DNA of 64,000 nt. It comes from Verrucomicrobiia bacterium (GTDB taxonomy: Bacteria; Verrucomicrobiota; Verrucomicrobiia; Verrucomicrobiales; DEV007). Below, in pieces: positions 15,903 to 24,874 of the stretch. Every line of letters begins with the position of its first letter. Positions within the stretch are counted from its first letter, which is position 1. The notes under the pieces were generated by a model. It searched no databases. It was not told where the DNA came from and was given only the letters and a program-made list of their open reading frames with translations. A program made the position numbers and the translations under genes. Where the stretch lies: positions 62,001-126,000 of the forward strand of contig JAUIAH010000002.1 of the NCBI GenBank assembly GCA_030425385.1, written 5' to 3'.

Positions 15903-17117
15903 ATGCAGTCTTGGGTCGCAGCCAATCTCCTCATCGCTGTGGGCTCGGGCATCGGCTACTGGAGTTCACGAAGCTTGCGGTCCACAACCCATCTGGATTC
16001 CGCTGTGGCCCCCACGGCGCCTCCCAACAGTCTGATTCGCCTTTCGAGTTTAAGCGATTCTGCAAGGCTCACTTTTCGCGAGCGGCTCTTTGCTCAACGG
16101 GGCCGATCAACCCTAGAGACAAGTCTTGCTCTTTGGGAAAGTGTGCGGGCATCCGCACACGTCCCGGCTCAACTCCGCCAGATCGAACGCGAACTCTCCT
16201 CAGGAACACCATTCGATCCCGCCCTAAGCAGTCTCCGTTTCATCCTCCGCCAGCATCTAGAGAGGATAGACCCTAGCAATCACCCCAATATTCAGAGTCA
16301 CGCAGCCAGCAGACACGACGTGGATGATCGCGAGGAAACCCTCCAGAAATGGGCAACCCACGATCCTGATGCCGCCTTTGCCTTTGCTCAACGTGAACCT
16401 GTCCACAATCATCGCCCACGCATGCTCGCAGCCGTCCTCACTGGAGCCGCAAAGACTGATCCAGAAGCGGCCTGCCGGCTCTGGAAAACCCTGACAGATC
16501 GCGATCTTCGTCATCGCCTCGCTAAAGAGATCGCCTGGCCCCTGGCCAACGCCCTCCCTCAGCGTTATCCTGAGTGGGCGCGCCAGTTCCCCCACCATCA
16601 AGACCGCATTCAACCAATCGCTTTCGAGCACCTCGCCAAGCAATCATCCGACAAGGCCCTCGCCGCCTTGGATGAGCTTGAATCAACAGGGATTGATGTT
16701 AGAAATGCGAACTGGAGTCAAACGGATCCTGCCGGCGCAGCTTCCTGGCTGCAGGACTACGCTCACGTCAAGGGATACGAAGATCACATCGGGCGACTGA
16801 TCGAGCAATGGCGCTTCCAAGACTTTGATGCTGCAGCCGACTTCGCGCAAACGTTAGCCCCCGGCAAAGCTCGAGATGCTGCTATTCACCATCTCGCCAG
16901 CTTGGCCCAAGCCGTTGATCCGCACGCAGCTCTCGACTGGTGGACGGATCTCTCCGTCCCCACCAAACGCCTTGACGCCCTTGAGGCCAGTCTCATTCGC
17001 ATCGACGAGACCGCCGCTCATCCCAATGACATGGCAAATGCGTTAGACTCCCTGGCAATTTCCTCAAACGAGCGAATATCCCTTGCCAAGCGCCTAGGAA
17101 TCACTGAAACCCCATGA
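15903..17117 (+). CDS. DPxAA-repeat protein with N-terminal membrane anchor
   Basis: Start placed at the ATG at 15903 because the sequence MQSWVAANLLIAVGSGIGYW forms an N-terminal signal/anchor; the upstream extension of the frame lies over the divergent sulfurtransferase. The remainder is helical with repeats resembling those at the window start: HDPDAAFAFA, TDPEAACRLW, TDPAGAASWL, FDAAADFA, VDPHAALDWW. It is therefore a paralogue of the truncated protein at 3-800, in a different context. Codon use and composition look like the neighbours. No enzyme motif is visible. Function unknown; probably periplasmic or membrane-attached. The gene is followed by a 128-bp gap and then the end of the minus-strand phosphoesterase. 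Confidence 0.75.
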   Translation: MQSWVAANLLIAVGSGIGYWSSRSLRSTTHLDSAVAPTAPPNSLIRLSSLSDSARLTFRERLFAQRGRSTLETSLALWESVRASAHVPAQLRQIERELSSGTPFDPALSSLRFILRQHLERIDPSNHPNIQSHAASRHDVDDREETLQKWATHDPDAAFAFAQREPVHNHRPRMLAAVLTGAAKTDPEAACRLWKTLTDRDLRHRLAKEIAWPLANALPQRYPEWARQFPHHQDRIQPIAFEHLAKQSSDKALAALDELESTGIDVRNANWSQTDPAGAASWLQDYAHVKGYEDHIGRLIEQWRFQDFDAAADFAQTLAPGKARDAAIHHLASLAQAVDPHAALDWWTDLSVPTKRLDALEASLIRIDETAAHPNDMANALDSLAISSNERISLAKRLGITETP

Positions 17118-17245
17118 TCAGGCTATGCGACCTTCGCTGTCACGGGTCACATCGTGCGGCGCGGCGTCCAGCACACACGGAAACGATGTCTCTAGGAAAT
17201 CGGGCAATTGAAAGAAGCGTTACTAGTTGCCCTCGTCAGGTAAAC

Positions 17246-18241
17246 TCAGGGTGTCCAGCTCGACCTGTCGGCAAAGACGGTCGCCCATTGGTAGGTATCA
17301 TTGCGCTCATTGAGAGTGATGAGCTTGCCACCTTTCTTCACATCATCACCACCGTAGCCTGCGTGGCCGCTGGCTCTACCATAGACGCAATCAATACCCT
17401 CGATCCGGCCGCCATAGTCGTTGACATGATCATGTCCGCAAAAGCAGGCCTTCACGCCGAGTTGACCCAACAGAGGGAAGGCACTCCCGTCTTCGCCGTA
17501 GGTGCAGACGGCTTCTTTCTGAAAGCCTCTGGCTCGTTTCGACTGCCAGACTTCTTCGTATTGAAGCACGGGAATATGGAGGAAGCAGAGGGCCTTCCGA
17601 TCTGGGCGCTTCAGAGACTGACATTGACGCAACCAGTCCTCTTGTGCCGATTGGATCCCTTGGGTGGTGGTGTTCAAACAGAGGAGATCCCACGACAGCA
17701 CGTCGGTCTCTCGCTGGAACTCGACTCGGTAGTTGCCCCCGTCATGCCCACCACGGTAAAGCGAGTGTGGCGCTTCCGTCAGGATAGCCTGCGCCTCTGC
17801 ATAATCGTCTAACAGATCGTGATTCCCCCATGTAAAGAGCCAGGGCTTGCCCAGCCCGCTCATGACATTGACCGCAAACTCTAGGCGCGCGGCGCCTTCG
17901 CCCTTCGGTGGATCATGCCAGACGTCCCCAGTGAAGGCGATCAGATCGGGATTCGTCTGTTCGGTGATGCGCTTGAGATCGTCAATCGTTCTGCGATCCG
18001 CATGCTCCCTAAACTGATCGCGATTGCAGAAGAAGTGAACGTCTGTGAACTGGAGGATCTTGATAGACTCAGGGTCCTCAATCTTCAGAGTGGCGACCTT
18101 GCTCCTGGAAACCTTGCGCTTGGGCGGGGCGAGCCCGATGGGGATAGGATCCCGCAAGTCGGTCGGCGATCGTTGGCCTTCACCGTGGGCCGCGCAGACG
18201 GCGCTCGCGGTGACGCCCGTGAGGAACGTTCGGCGTTTCAT
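17246..18241 (-). CDS. exported calcineurin-like metallophosphoesterase
   Basis: 331-aa metallophosphoesterase carrying the family metal-binding blocks in order: F-T-D-V-H (D-x-H), F-T-G-D-V (GD), W-G-N-H-D-L (GNHD) and a C-terminal F-C-G-H-D-H (GHDH). The N-terminus MKRRTFLTGVTASAVCAAHG is a Tat-type signal (R-R-x-F-L), so the enzyme is probably folded with metals in the cytoplasm and then exported. The substrate cannot be deduced; relatives act on phosphodiesters or phosphomonoesters. It lies 27 bp downstream of an exported intradiol dioxygenase on the same strand and is the last gene of a run of exported catabolic proteins. Confidence 0.9.
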   Translation of the reverse strand: MKRRTFLTGVTASAVCAAHGEGQRSPTDLRDPIPIGLAPPKRKVSRSKVATLKIEDPESIKILQFTDVHFFCNRDQFREHADRRTIDDLKRITEQTNPDLIAFTGDVWHDPPKGEGAARLEFAVNVMSGLGKPWLFTWGNHDLLDDYAEAQAILTEAPHSLYRGGHDGGNYRVEFQRETDVLSWDLLCLNTTTQGIQSAQEDWLRQCQSLKRPDRKALCFLHIPVLQYEEVWQSKRARGFQKEAVCTYGEDGSAFPLLGQLGVKACFCGHDHVNDYGGRIEGIDCVYGRASGHAGYGGDDVKKGGKLITLNERNDTYQWATVFADRSSWTP

Positions 18242-18268
18242 TGGATGGACTCCTTAACCCGGCCCATC

Positions 18269-18967
18269 TCAAACAGCTTTCATCACGAGAGCGAACTCCC
18301 CCACCGTGATTTCGTTAGGCCATCCTTTCTCTTCTTTGAAGGCGCTCTTCATTGCCGCTTGCACCGTCTCCGGAGCCTCTTCGATCGGCCCAAAGGACAC
18401 CGTGACGAGCGCTTGGTCTTCCTTGGAAAGCCCCTTATAAATCCCATCCTTGGCATTCAACGCCTCCCCCTCGAAGTAGAGCTGCGTCGTCAGTTCATGA
18501 TATCCCCGGCGTGCCACCTTATAATGGATATGAGGAGTGCGCTGGAACTTCTCATCGCCATAATGCCGCGGGCGAATCGTCTTGAAGCAGTAGAAGCCAT
18601 CTTCTCCCGTCACATATCGCCCATACGATTGGAAATTCTGGTCCTTCTCCTTCTGCTTTGGATCACCCGCGTGATCATAGATGCCCTGGTGGTCCGTTTG
18701 CCAAATGTCGACGAGCGCATTGGCGATGGGTTTGCCCTCTGTGTCGCGCACGATGCCATGAATATACAGATTCTTACCCTTGGCGCGTTTCTCCCGACTA
18801 GCGACAAATGTGAGGTCATTATCCAGATCGGGGTAGAACGGACCCTCCGTTTGGGCAGGCGTCGGCTTCGCACTGCCCGTAGCCGCACCGGCCAGACCGA
18901 GGCTTGATCCTAACATAACAGTAGCTTTTAGTGCATGACGACGTGATGAAGACGAAGAGTGAGACAT
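18269..18967 (-). CDS. intradiol ring-cleavage dioxygenase (protocatechuate 3,4-dioxygenase beta-like), exported
   Basis: 232-aa non-haem Fe(III) dioxygenase of the intradiol family, which opens catechol-type rings between the two hydroxyls. The four iron ligands of protocatechuate 3,4-dioxygenase beta can be matched: Tyr97 (GIYDH), Tyr136 (RPRHYG), His146 and His148 (TPHIHY). The Tyr-Tyr spacing of 39 and His-Leu/Ile-His spacing agree with the family. The N-terminus SSRRHALKATVMLGSSLGLAGAA is Tat-like, indicating export, which differs from the classical cytoplasmic enzyme. No alpha subunit or beta-ketoadipate gene is nearby, so it is more likely to act on extracytoplasmic aromatic material than in that pathway. 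About 107 bp separate it from the upstream PVC-haem gene on the same strand. Confidence 0.88.
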   Translation of the reverse strand: MSHSSSSSRRHALKATVMLGSSLGLAGAATGSAKPTPAQTEGPFYPDLDNDLTFVASREKRAKGKNLYIHGIVRDTEGKPIANALVDIWQTDHQGIYDHAGDPKQKEKDQNFQSYGRYVTGEDGFYCFKTIRPRHYGDEKFQRTPHIHYKVARRGYHELTTQLYFEGEALNAKDGIYKGLSKEDQALVTVSFGPIEEAPETVQAAMKSAFKEEKGWPNEITVGEFALVMKAV

Positions 18968-19074
18968 GCGAAGAGTCTACCTTGGCAGCCCAGCGACCAA
19001 CAAGTACTGATTCCTTTAATCGATGCGAGGCAAGCGGCCAATCGCTCGCCTTCGCTGTCCCCCAGTCAGGACCC

Positions 19075-22000
19075 CTAATCGTTCAGCTCGATCCCCGCAT
19101 CGATCAGATTGTTCCAGCGGTCGACGGGCTCTTGCGCACTCCACGCCATGCCTCTCAAAAGCAGGACACGAAAGAGAGGGTCATCAAACGTCCATGAATA
19201 ATGGCCAGGGATGGAGACGAACACGCGCCCCTCTCCTACCGCACCGGCCCAGAACTGGGGATGATAGCCCCCGTCTTCTTCGCAGTCTGCTAGGAGAGTG
19301 TGATCTGAGAGATCGCCTACCAGATTCCAATAGCTTTCGTCGTGAAAGCGCGTCTGGGAAAACCCACGCGTGATAGGGTGCGCCCCTTGCGCAAAGCGCA
19401 CGTCCACCAAGCCATGCCGGTAGTGCGTCTGCCCCGCATCGCTCGCCAATCCTATGATCTCTCCTAACATTTCCGCGTGTCCCCCAGCTTCGCAGGCCCA
19501 GTGAATGAAGACGGCTCCGCCGCCACGTTCCAGGTAGGCTCGAAGATCAGCACAGCGCGCTGGGGTCCAATTTCCCCGCTTGAAGAAGACGAGCACGTCT
19601 GCCTCGGACCATTGTTTCTGAGAAGGCCATTCCCACGCGGTTCCCACCGAGGTCTTAGCTCCCATGGAGAGGAGTCGGCCCCACACCTGCTGCCAGCGGG
19701 GGTAATCATGCTCTCCGTGACCATGATCCTTCTTCCCTGCCACCAACACCACCTTCAATGGCCTTGTCGGCAAGGAAGGTGCTGGCGCCCCTTCTAACAC
19801 TGCCTCAAGCTCGGATTGCGTCCTCGGTGATGGCGCATCGTCCACGCCATCTCTGGGCAATGACGGATAGTCTTGCATGACAGGAGCCTCATGCAGGAGA
19901 AAGGTCATCAGATCTCGCTGCTCATCTTTCGTGAGATTGTCTAGCAAACCCACCGGCATGAGAGATTGCGCCAGTGGTTGCGCGTTCGCCACCGCTTCTT
20001 TGGGCACCACGCGCGCCACACCAGGCCCGAGGCCAAGGCGCACGCTACCATCTCCTTGATCGACAGGTACGGCAACCAAGGTCTCTCCCGATACCAAGGT
20101 CACTTGGTGCGTCGGATAGTCTGGATTCAGGCTCGCAGAAGGTTCCATGATGTCACGCCACACAGACGCATAATCGCGAAAAGGCAGATTGCTCAGATCT
20201 GGACCGAGATGCTGTCCGGTCCCACGAATCGCATGGCAGTGAGAGCACAACGCCTTCTCTCCAAAGTAGAGCGCTTTGCCCCGAGCCCAGGAGCCACCCT
20301 GGGTTTCAGGTCGGACAGGCACGGCCGCAACGGGAGGCGCGTCTGGCGTGGTCCACGGCTGCACAAAGCGCCGCGTGGGAAAGGCACGCGCCCGCCGATC
20401 ACGCATGGTCGACCACGAAGCCGTGAGCGCCGGCGGGCCTTCGCCGGGATGATCGAGTGTGAGGGTGATGGGCACCCACCGATTCTCGGTCACGGTGAGA
20501 CTGAGACTCACATCATGCGACACATGTCCCCGGGTAGAGGTCCGATACTGATTTCCCCAACGCAATGTCAGAGGCCCCGTCGTCGATGCAAAGGTGACGG
20601 TGACTGTCTCAGGTGCGTATTGATAGTCGAGATGAGCCCCTTTCTGAATGGCGGGATGCAGCATTTGCCAGAGATCCAACTGCGTCGTCACGGTCAAGAC
20701 GCCTGGCTCTTGAAGATCCGCAAAGCGCCCGGAATAGAGGGCACTTGAATGTAGAAAGGCCCGCGACACGTCGAGGTCCACATGCGGGAGCCATCCCTCC
20801 CAAGCCGCATCCTCTTCCCCACTCCAGCGCGCACGCACCCCATGAGCATTCGCTTGCAGGGCATACTCTGGCAGATCCACACTGAGCCACGTCTGCTCAG
20901 CCAGCGTCTCCGTTTGGATCGCAACTGAATTCTCTGACAGCATACGCACCCCGTGCACCTCGACGAGTCTGCGGCCTTCTGCTTGCTGCGCCTTCACCAC
21001 TTCGTAGCCAGGGGCGAAAGACTCATAGCGGTCTCCCGCGCGAGCGTGAGGGCTTGCCTCGATGTGAATTTGGTCCGCGCTCGGGGCAATCGGTCTATCA
21101 AAAGCCACGCGCACTTCGCTAGGGCTCTCACGCCACGCCATCACGGGTTGTGGTTTGGGCGTGTAGCGAATCCGCCAGAGCGTTCCCTTACCCTTTGGGC
21201 CCGTTCCCCAATCGGGATCTCCAGAATGCGCGCACAAGCGCAACTCTCCGAATGGACTGACACAAGCATCAATGGCCAACGCTCCGATCCCGGCAATGAT
21301 CTCATTGTGTGCCACGTATCCCGCGGCAGTCTTCACCAGTTTCGTCCGGTAGAGTTTCCCTCGTGATTCCCCCACCACCAGGGCATCCCCCGCCCACCAC
21401 GGCGGCCCAAAGACCGGCCCATCATGCACCGATTCATTGAAATTCATGCCGCAAGTCGACTGATGCTGGGGCCCATAATCATAGACGCTCGGCTCATCGA
21501 TCACGTCCGGAAGATGCTTGGGGTGGCGCGGAGGGAAGCCATAGTGACGCCCAGCTTCGATGTGCAAGAGTTCGTCATAGGGATTTCCGTTAGGCAACCA
21601 AGTGGCGCCCTCCTGATCCGTACAGAAAAGGTCGCCGTGCCGATTGAATCGCAGGGCGATGGGCCATCGGATACCCGTGCAGATCTTCTCGCGCGACTGG
21701 AAATCCGGCGCAATCCGCAAGATGCTGCCGCGTTCCCCGCTCAAATCATTCTGCGCCGTTCCTGTCTCCTCAATCTCATAGGCATCATTGTAGAGACGCA
21801 CCCCTAGACCGAACCACACAGAGCCATCGGTGGGATGCAACGCCAATCCCGTCACGTCCACCCCCGCACGTGCAGGGGGCCAACCATCGGCTAACGTTTG
21901 CACCACATCAGCGCGATCGTCCCCATCACGGTCGGCGATCATGACAATCTTGCCTTTGGCTGCGAGAAAGACAGCATTTCCGTGAGGACTCCCTTTCGGT

Positions 22001-22293
22001 GCCAGATCCATGCCAATTTGACCCGTGAGGCGCCCCTCACTCTTATAAAAAACGGTGACGTGATCCTCAACCCCATCGCCATCAGAATCGGTGAGCAAGT
22101 AGATATCGCCTGCGTATCCCAAGGCGACCAACGTTCCGTCATGCCGATAGAGCAAGTTGTTCACGTTGGGCAAATCCACCGGCAACGGCTCGGCCGTGAT
22201 GCCGGCGACGAAGGGATGGAAGATACCATCAGGAGCGGCAAGAATGCCGTGCACTGTTAGAAAGAAAGCCAGAAGAACCGCACGCATGGCCAT
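19075..22293 (-). CDS. PVC-type haem-binding protein with beta-propeller and C-terminal ThuA domain
   Basis: 1,072-aa secreted protein (signal peptide MAMRAVLLAFFLTVHGILA). The N-terminal half is a six-bladed propeller of the membrane-bound dehydrogenase/glucose-sorbosone dehydrogenase type, with the TDSDGDGVEDH calcium-like loop and DRDGDDRADV. Around residue 685 a single c-type haem site C-S-H-C-H opens a cytochrome domain (ALCSHCHAIRGTGQHLGPDL), as in PVC-type haem proteins. From about residue 845 the sequence becomes a ThuA-like domain (VVLVAGKKDHGHGEHDYP, GGGAVFIHWACEAGG). Fusion of electron-transfer and ThuA modules is typical of Verrucomicrobia and Planctomycetes and points to oxidation of sugars or sugar derivatives outside the cytoplasm. 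It follows the SGNH/DUF1080 gene by 34 bp, so both are probably co-transcribed. Confidence 0.88.
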   Translation of the reverse strand: MAMRAVLLAFFLTVHGILAAPDGIFHPFVAGITAEPLPVDLPNVNNLLYRHDGTLVALGYAGDIYLLTDSDGDGVEDHVTVFYKSEGRLTGQIGMDLAPKGSPHGNAVFLAAKGKIVMIADRDGDDRADVVQTLADGWPPARAGVDVTGLALHPTDGSVWFGLGVRLYNDAYEIEETGTAQNDLSGERGSILRIAPDFQSREKICTGIRWPIALRFNRHGDLFCTDQEGATWLPNGNPYDELLHIEAGRHYGFPPRHPKHLPDVIDEPSVYDYGPQHQSTCGMNFNESVHDGPVFGPPWWAGDALVVGESRGKLYRTKLVKTAAGYVAHNEIIAGIGALAIDACVSPFGELRLCAHSGDPDWGTGPKGKGTLWRIRYTPKPQPVMAWRESPSEVRVAFDRPIAPSADQIHIEASPHARAGDRYESFAPGYEVVKAQQAEGRRLVEVHGVRMLSENSVAIQTETLAEQTWLSVDLPEYALQANAHGVRARWSGEEDAAWEGWLPHVDLDVSRAFLHSSALYSGRFADLQEPGVLTVTTQLDLWQMLHPAIQKGAHLDYQYAPETVTVTFASTTGPLTLRWGNQYRTSTRGHVSHDVSLSLTVTENRWVPITLTLDHPGEGPPALTASWSTMRDRRARAFPTRRFVQPWTTPDAPPVAAVPVRPETQGGSWARGKALYFGEKALCSHCHAIRGTGQHLGPDLSNLPFRDYASVWRDIMEPSASLNPDYPTHQVTLVSGETLVAVPVDQGDGSVRLGLGPGVARVVPKEAVANAQPLAQSLMPVGLLDNLTKDEQRDLMTFLLHEAPVMQDYPSLPRDGVDDAPSPRTQSELEAVLEGAPAPSLPTRPLKVVLVAGKKDHGHGEHDYPRWQQVWGRLLSMGAKTSVGTAWEWPSQKQWSEADVLVFFKRGNWTPARCADLRAYLERGGGAVFIHWACEAGGHAEMLGEIIGLASDAGQTHYRHGLVDVRFAQGAHPITRGFSQTRFHDESYWNLVGDLSDHTLLADCEEDGGYHPQFWAGAVGEGRVFVSIPGHYSWTFDDPLFRVLLLRGMAWSAQEPVDRWNNLIDAGIELND

Positions 22294-22327
22294 TCTCTAT
22301 CAAACGCTGGGAGGACCGTCCATCCCG

Positions 22328-24052
22328 TTAAGGAGCCAGCCCTTCGCTACCGACTCCCAAGGTGGCGAGATCGCCGCTCGGGTTCTCGGAAAGGAAGAGA
22401 TGGCGAAAGCGGAACTCTTGCGGCCGCTGATTGGAATGCAATTGCAGCCCGATGGGCGATGCCTGGAGCATCTCAGCATCGTCCGTGAAATCAAAGACCA
22501 CGGAGCCGTTGGCTGCGCAGCGGATGCGATTCCCGATGACGAGAAACTCCACCAGATTCCAGTCCCCGACGATCTCCTCACCAATCGTCAATGTTCCCCG
22601 CTGTCCGGCAGGCTCCACGCGATTGCGCCGATACGCGTCCCAAATGCCCCAATCCTGACAGAACATCAGCAATGGCCCTTTAAAACCAAACGGATTGGGG
22701 CCTTTGTCCTCGAAGCGCTCGCCTAAGGCAGCCACCGCCGAGTGCATGGTGGAATGCTGCGGCGAAACCGTTTGCTTCACCTCAAAGATCAATCGGAACT
22801 CTCGGTAGTCGTTCTTGGTAAAGAGATAGGTGCTTGAGGGCACGGGCTCTTCGTTGCTCCCTCGAATCACGCCTCCTGGCTCCACAGACCAGTAGCGTGT
22901 GTCACCGTGCCACGACTCCAGGCGATCCCCCATTTGCAAGGCCACAGGACGCTCCGTCGCGGGAAAGTACGCCTTGGTGATGATGTTCCCCAACCGGAGC
23001 CGAGCCATGGCCACATCCTCTTGCAACGCGACAATCTTACGCTCAAGCTTGGCAAAGCGCTCTCGCTGCTTTCGATTCTCTGTCAGGGTATCGATCACGG
23101 CATCCATGGCCTCCTCCTTCGCTAGTGCTTCCGTCAGGGGCAATCCCGGTGCCACTCCAGGCCGTTGATGCCCGACATGACTGAGCCAGGCCGCGTGCAT
23201 CAGTTGTTGCTTGGCACCCACTTGTGCAAGGATGCCCTCATCCAAGCTCGTCGGCGTTTCCTGCCACGCTTTGAGAATGGCGTCTGCCATCACTTGGTGT
23301 CCTTTCTCATCCATGTGCACCCCATCATTGGACATGGTGAAGCCTGGGTCCGAGGCCCTCGCTGCTTCCAAGGCCGCCTTAATGGGAGCATGCACATCAA
23401 TGACCATGTCAGCCTGATGCTTGTCCTTGCCTTCCAAGATCCAGGCCGCGTAGCGTGCGATCACGCTATCATACCCCTCATATATCGTGTGCCAGGCAAA
23501 GTCCTCGGCACTTTCGGGAACGAGCTTCCCCTGACGACGCATGGGTTCGGGATCGAAGGGAGGTGGCGTGAGGAGAATGGTATAGGCGCCGCTCGCCTTG
23601 GCCTTGGAGACGAGGTCCGTGATGCCTTTCTGATAGGCTTCGAAGCGCTCTTTCGAGAAAGGATGATAGATGCCATCATTCATGCCATAGCAAGCGACCA
23701 CAACTTCCGGCAACACCTTCTCCAGAGCGCGATCCAGGCGTTCGTGCACGTTCGGGCGGGGAAAGGGATGCGCCGGTTCCGAGAGCCCGGTGCAGGTCTC
23801 GCTGGACAGACCCAGGTTGATCCACTTCATACGTGCATCGGTGAGACCCGCCTGACGGAAATGCGATTCGAGGACAGTGATATAGTGGCCGTGATTGGTG
23901 ATGGAATCCCCCAGAAAGAGAATCTTGGCAGGCGATTGGAGAAATGAGACCGGTAGGACACTTTCCCCCAGACTTCCCGTATCCAGTTCCTGAGAACGCC
24001 CCGTGAAGGGCAGGCTCAGGGCGAGCAATAGCAAGGTGAGGCAGCGATTCAT
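22328..24052 (-). CDS. SGNH hydrolase fused to 3-keto-disaccharide hydrolase (DUF1080) domain
   Basis: 574-aa exported two-domain enzyme with signal peptide MNRCLTLLLLALSLPFTGRS. The N-terminal domain is an SGNH/GDSL esterase: block I is FLGDSITNHG with the nucleophile Ser, the conserved Gly and Asn are in INLGLSSET and CYGMNDG, and the C-terminal block contains S-N-D-G-V-H-M-D. The C-terminal domain (about residues 385-560) matches the DUF1080 family now known as 3-keto-disaccharide hydrolases, with FTKNDYREFRLIFEVK, the WNLVEFLV block and a final FRFRHLFLSE. The combination suggests removal of an ester group from a carbohydrate and hydrolysis of a 3-keto glycoside; this is inference. First gene of a likely operon with the PVC-haem/ThuA gene. 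Confidence 0.88.
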   Translation of the reverse strand: MNRCLTLLLLALSLPFTGRSQELDTGSLGESVLPVSFLQSPAKILFLGDSITNHGHYITVLESHFRQAGLTDARMKWINLGLSSETCTGLSEPAHPFPRPNVHERLDRALEKVLPEVVVACYGMNDGIYHPFSKERFEAYQKGITDLVSKAKASGAYTILLTPPPFDPEPMRRQGKLVPESAEDFAWHTIYEGYDSVIARYAAWILEGKDKHQADMVIDVHAPIKAALEAARASDPGFTMSNDGVHMDEKGHQVMADAILKAWQETPTSLDEGILAQVGAKQQLMHAAWLSHVGHQRPGVAPGLPLTEALAKEEAMDAVIDTLTENRKQRERFAKLERKIVALQEDVAMARLRLGNIITKAYFPATERPVALQMGDRLESWHGDTRYWSVEPGGVIRGSNEEPVPSSTYLFTKNDYREFRLIFEVKQTVSPQHSTMHSAVAALGERFEDKGPNPFGFKGPLLMFCQDWGIWDAYRRNRVEPAGQRGTLTIGEEIVGDWNLVEFLVIGNRIRCAANGSVVFDFTDDAEMLQASPIGLQLHSNQRPQEFRFRHLFLSENPSGDLATLGVGSEGLAP

Positions 24053-24148
24053 GACCCCGCACGATAGCGTGCCCGCAGGAGAAGGGCAGCACGAAATCGA
24101 CTGGTGAGCGATTTCAGTTGGATTCAGCGACGCAGGGCCAGTGGATGA

Positions 24149-24865
24149 TCAATAGTCGACCGCGAGCGGCTTGTATTTCACCCTATCCTTCGTGCGACGC
24201 TCTAGCAAAGCCATCTCAATGACGCGCCCCTCGAGTTCAAACTCTTCGGGAGGGATCGGTTTGATACTACCACCGATCCGCTGGCCATGACTCATCGCTT
24301 CCCACATGGCGAGGATCAGACCAATGATGCGTTTGCGGTTTCCGTGAGGACGAATCCGGTCGCGCAACCATCGCTTGGCCTGAGTCGCCGCCGCTTCATT
24401 GGCAGACACCACGGCGAGCCCTTCCGTCTCAACCGAGAAATGGCCATCGTAGGTGAACTCCATGATCACATCCTCTTCCTGCGTCTCGCCGACTTCAGCG
24501 AAGACCCCTGAAACAATGAGAGGCGGTTCCATGACACTTTCAAAACTATTCTTGAGCGCGGGACTCAGTGAGTAGCTCATGAGCCGCCGCAAGGTCACAT
24601 CCTCAGGCGAGCGATTGAACCCCTCCAAATGCGCTGCCTCGATAGCCGTCTGACGGATCTGCTCGATGTCGACTGGGTTTCCCAGAGCAGCGAGGGCGTG
24701 CCGATCATAGATCTCAAACACCTTGGATTGCCCCAAACCGATTCCCACTAGCAGAATACCTTCTGGACGCGACAGGGCAAAGACTGGCGTGGCTTGAGAG
24801 AGTTCATCACGGACATACTCACCGCGGTCGCGGATGGCTTCGAGCCATTGGAAAAGTTCGCTCAT
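24149..24865 (-). CDS. prcA: 20S proteasome alpha subunit (bacterial PrcA)
   Basis: 238-aa Ntn-fold protein resembling actinobacterial proteasome alpha subunits, which form the outer gate rings and are not catalytic. Matching blocks are the N-terminal WLEAIRDRGEYVRDELSQ helix, VFALSRPEGILLVG, K-V-F-E-I-Y-D-R (the KISELYDR block of actinobacteria), the AALGNPVDIEQIRQTAIEAAHLEG segment, the DVTLRRLMSYSLSPALKN helix, and FTYDGHFSVETEGLAVVS. There is no processed threonine, as expected. It follows prcB by 9 bp; prcB-prcA is the actinobacterial order. No pup, dop, pafA or ATPase (Mpa/ARC) gene lies in this window. Expected to assemble with PrcB into a four-ring core; gating ATPase unknown. Confidence 0.88.
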   Translation of the reverse strand: MSELFQWLEAIRDRGEYVRDELSQATPVFALSRPEGILLVGIGLGQSKVFEIYDRHALAALGNPVDIEQIRQTAIEAAHLEGFNRSPEDVTLRRLMSYSLSPALKNSFESVMEPPLIVSGVFAEVGETQEEDVIMEFTYDGHFSVETEGLAVVSANEAAATQAKRWLRDRIRPHGNRKRIIGLILAMWEAMSHGQRIGGSIKPIPPEEFELEGRVIEMALLERRTKDRVKYKPLAVDY

Positions 24866-24874
24866 GATCTGATG

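Noticed and set aside
20953-22260. Several plus-strand ORFs of 100-260 codons opposite the PVC-haem and SGNH genes
   Set aside because: They are shadows of the minus-strand genes; their translations show no family motifs, while the minus-strand proteins have complete ones.
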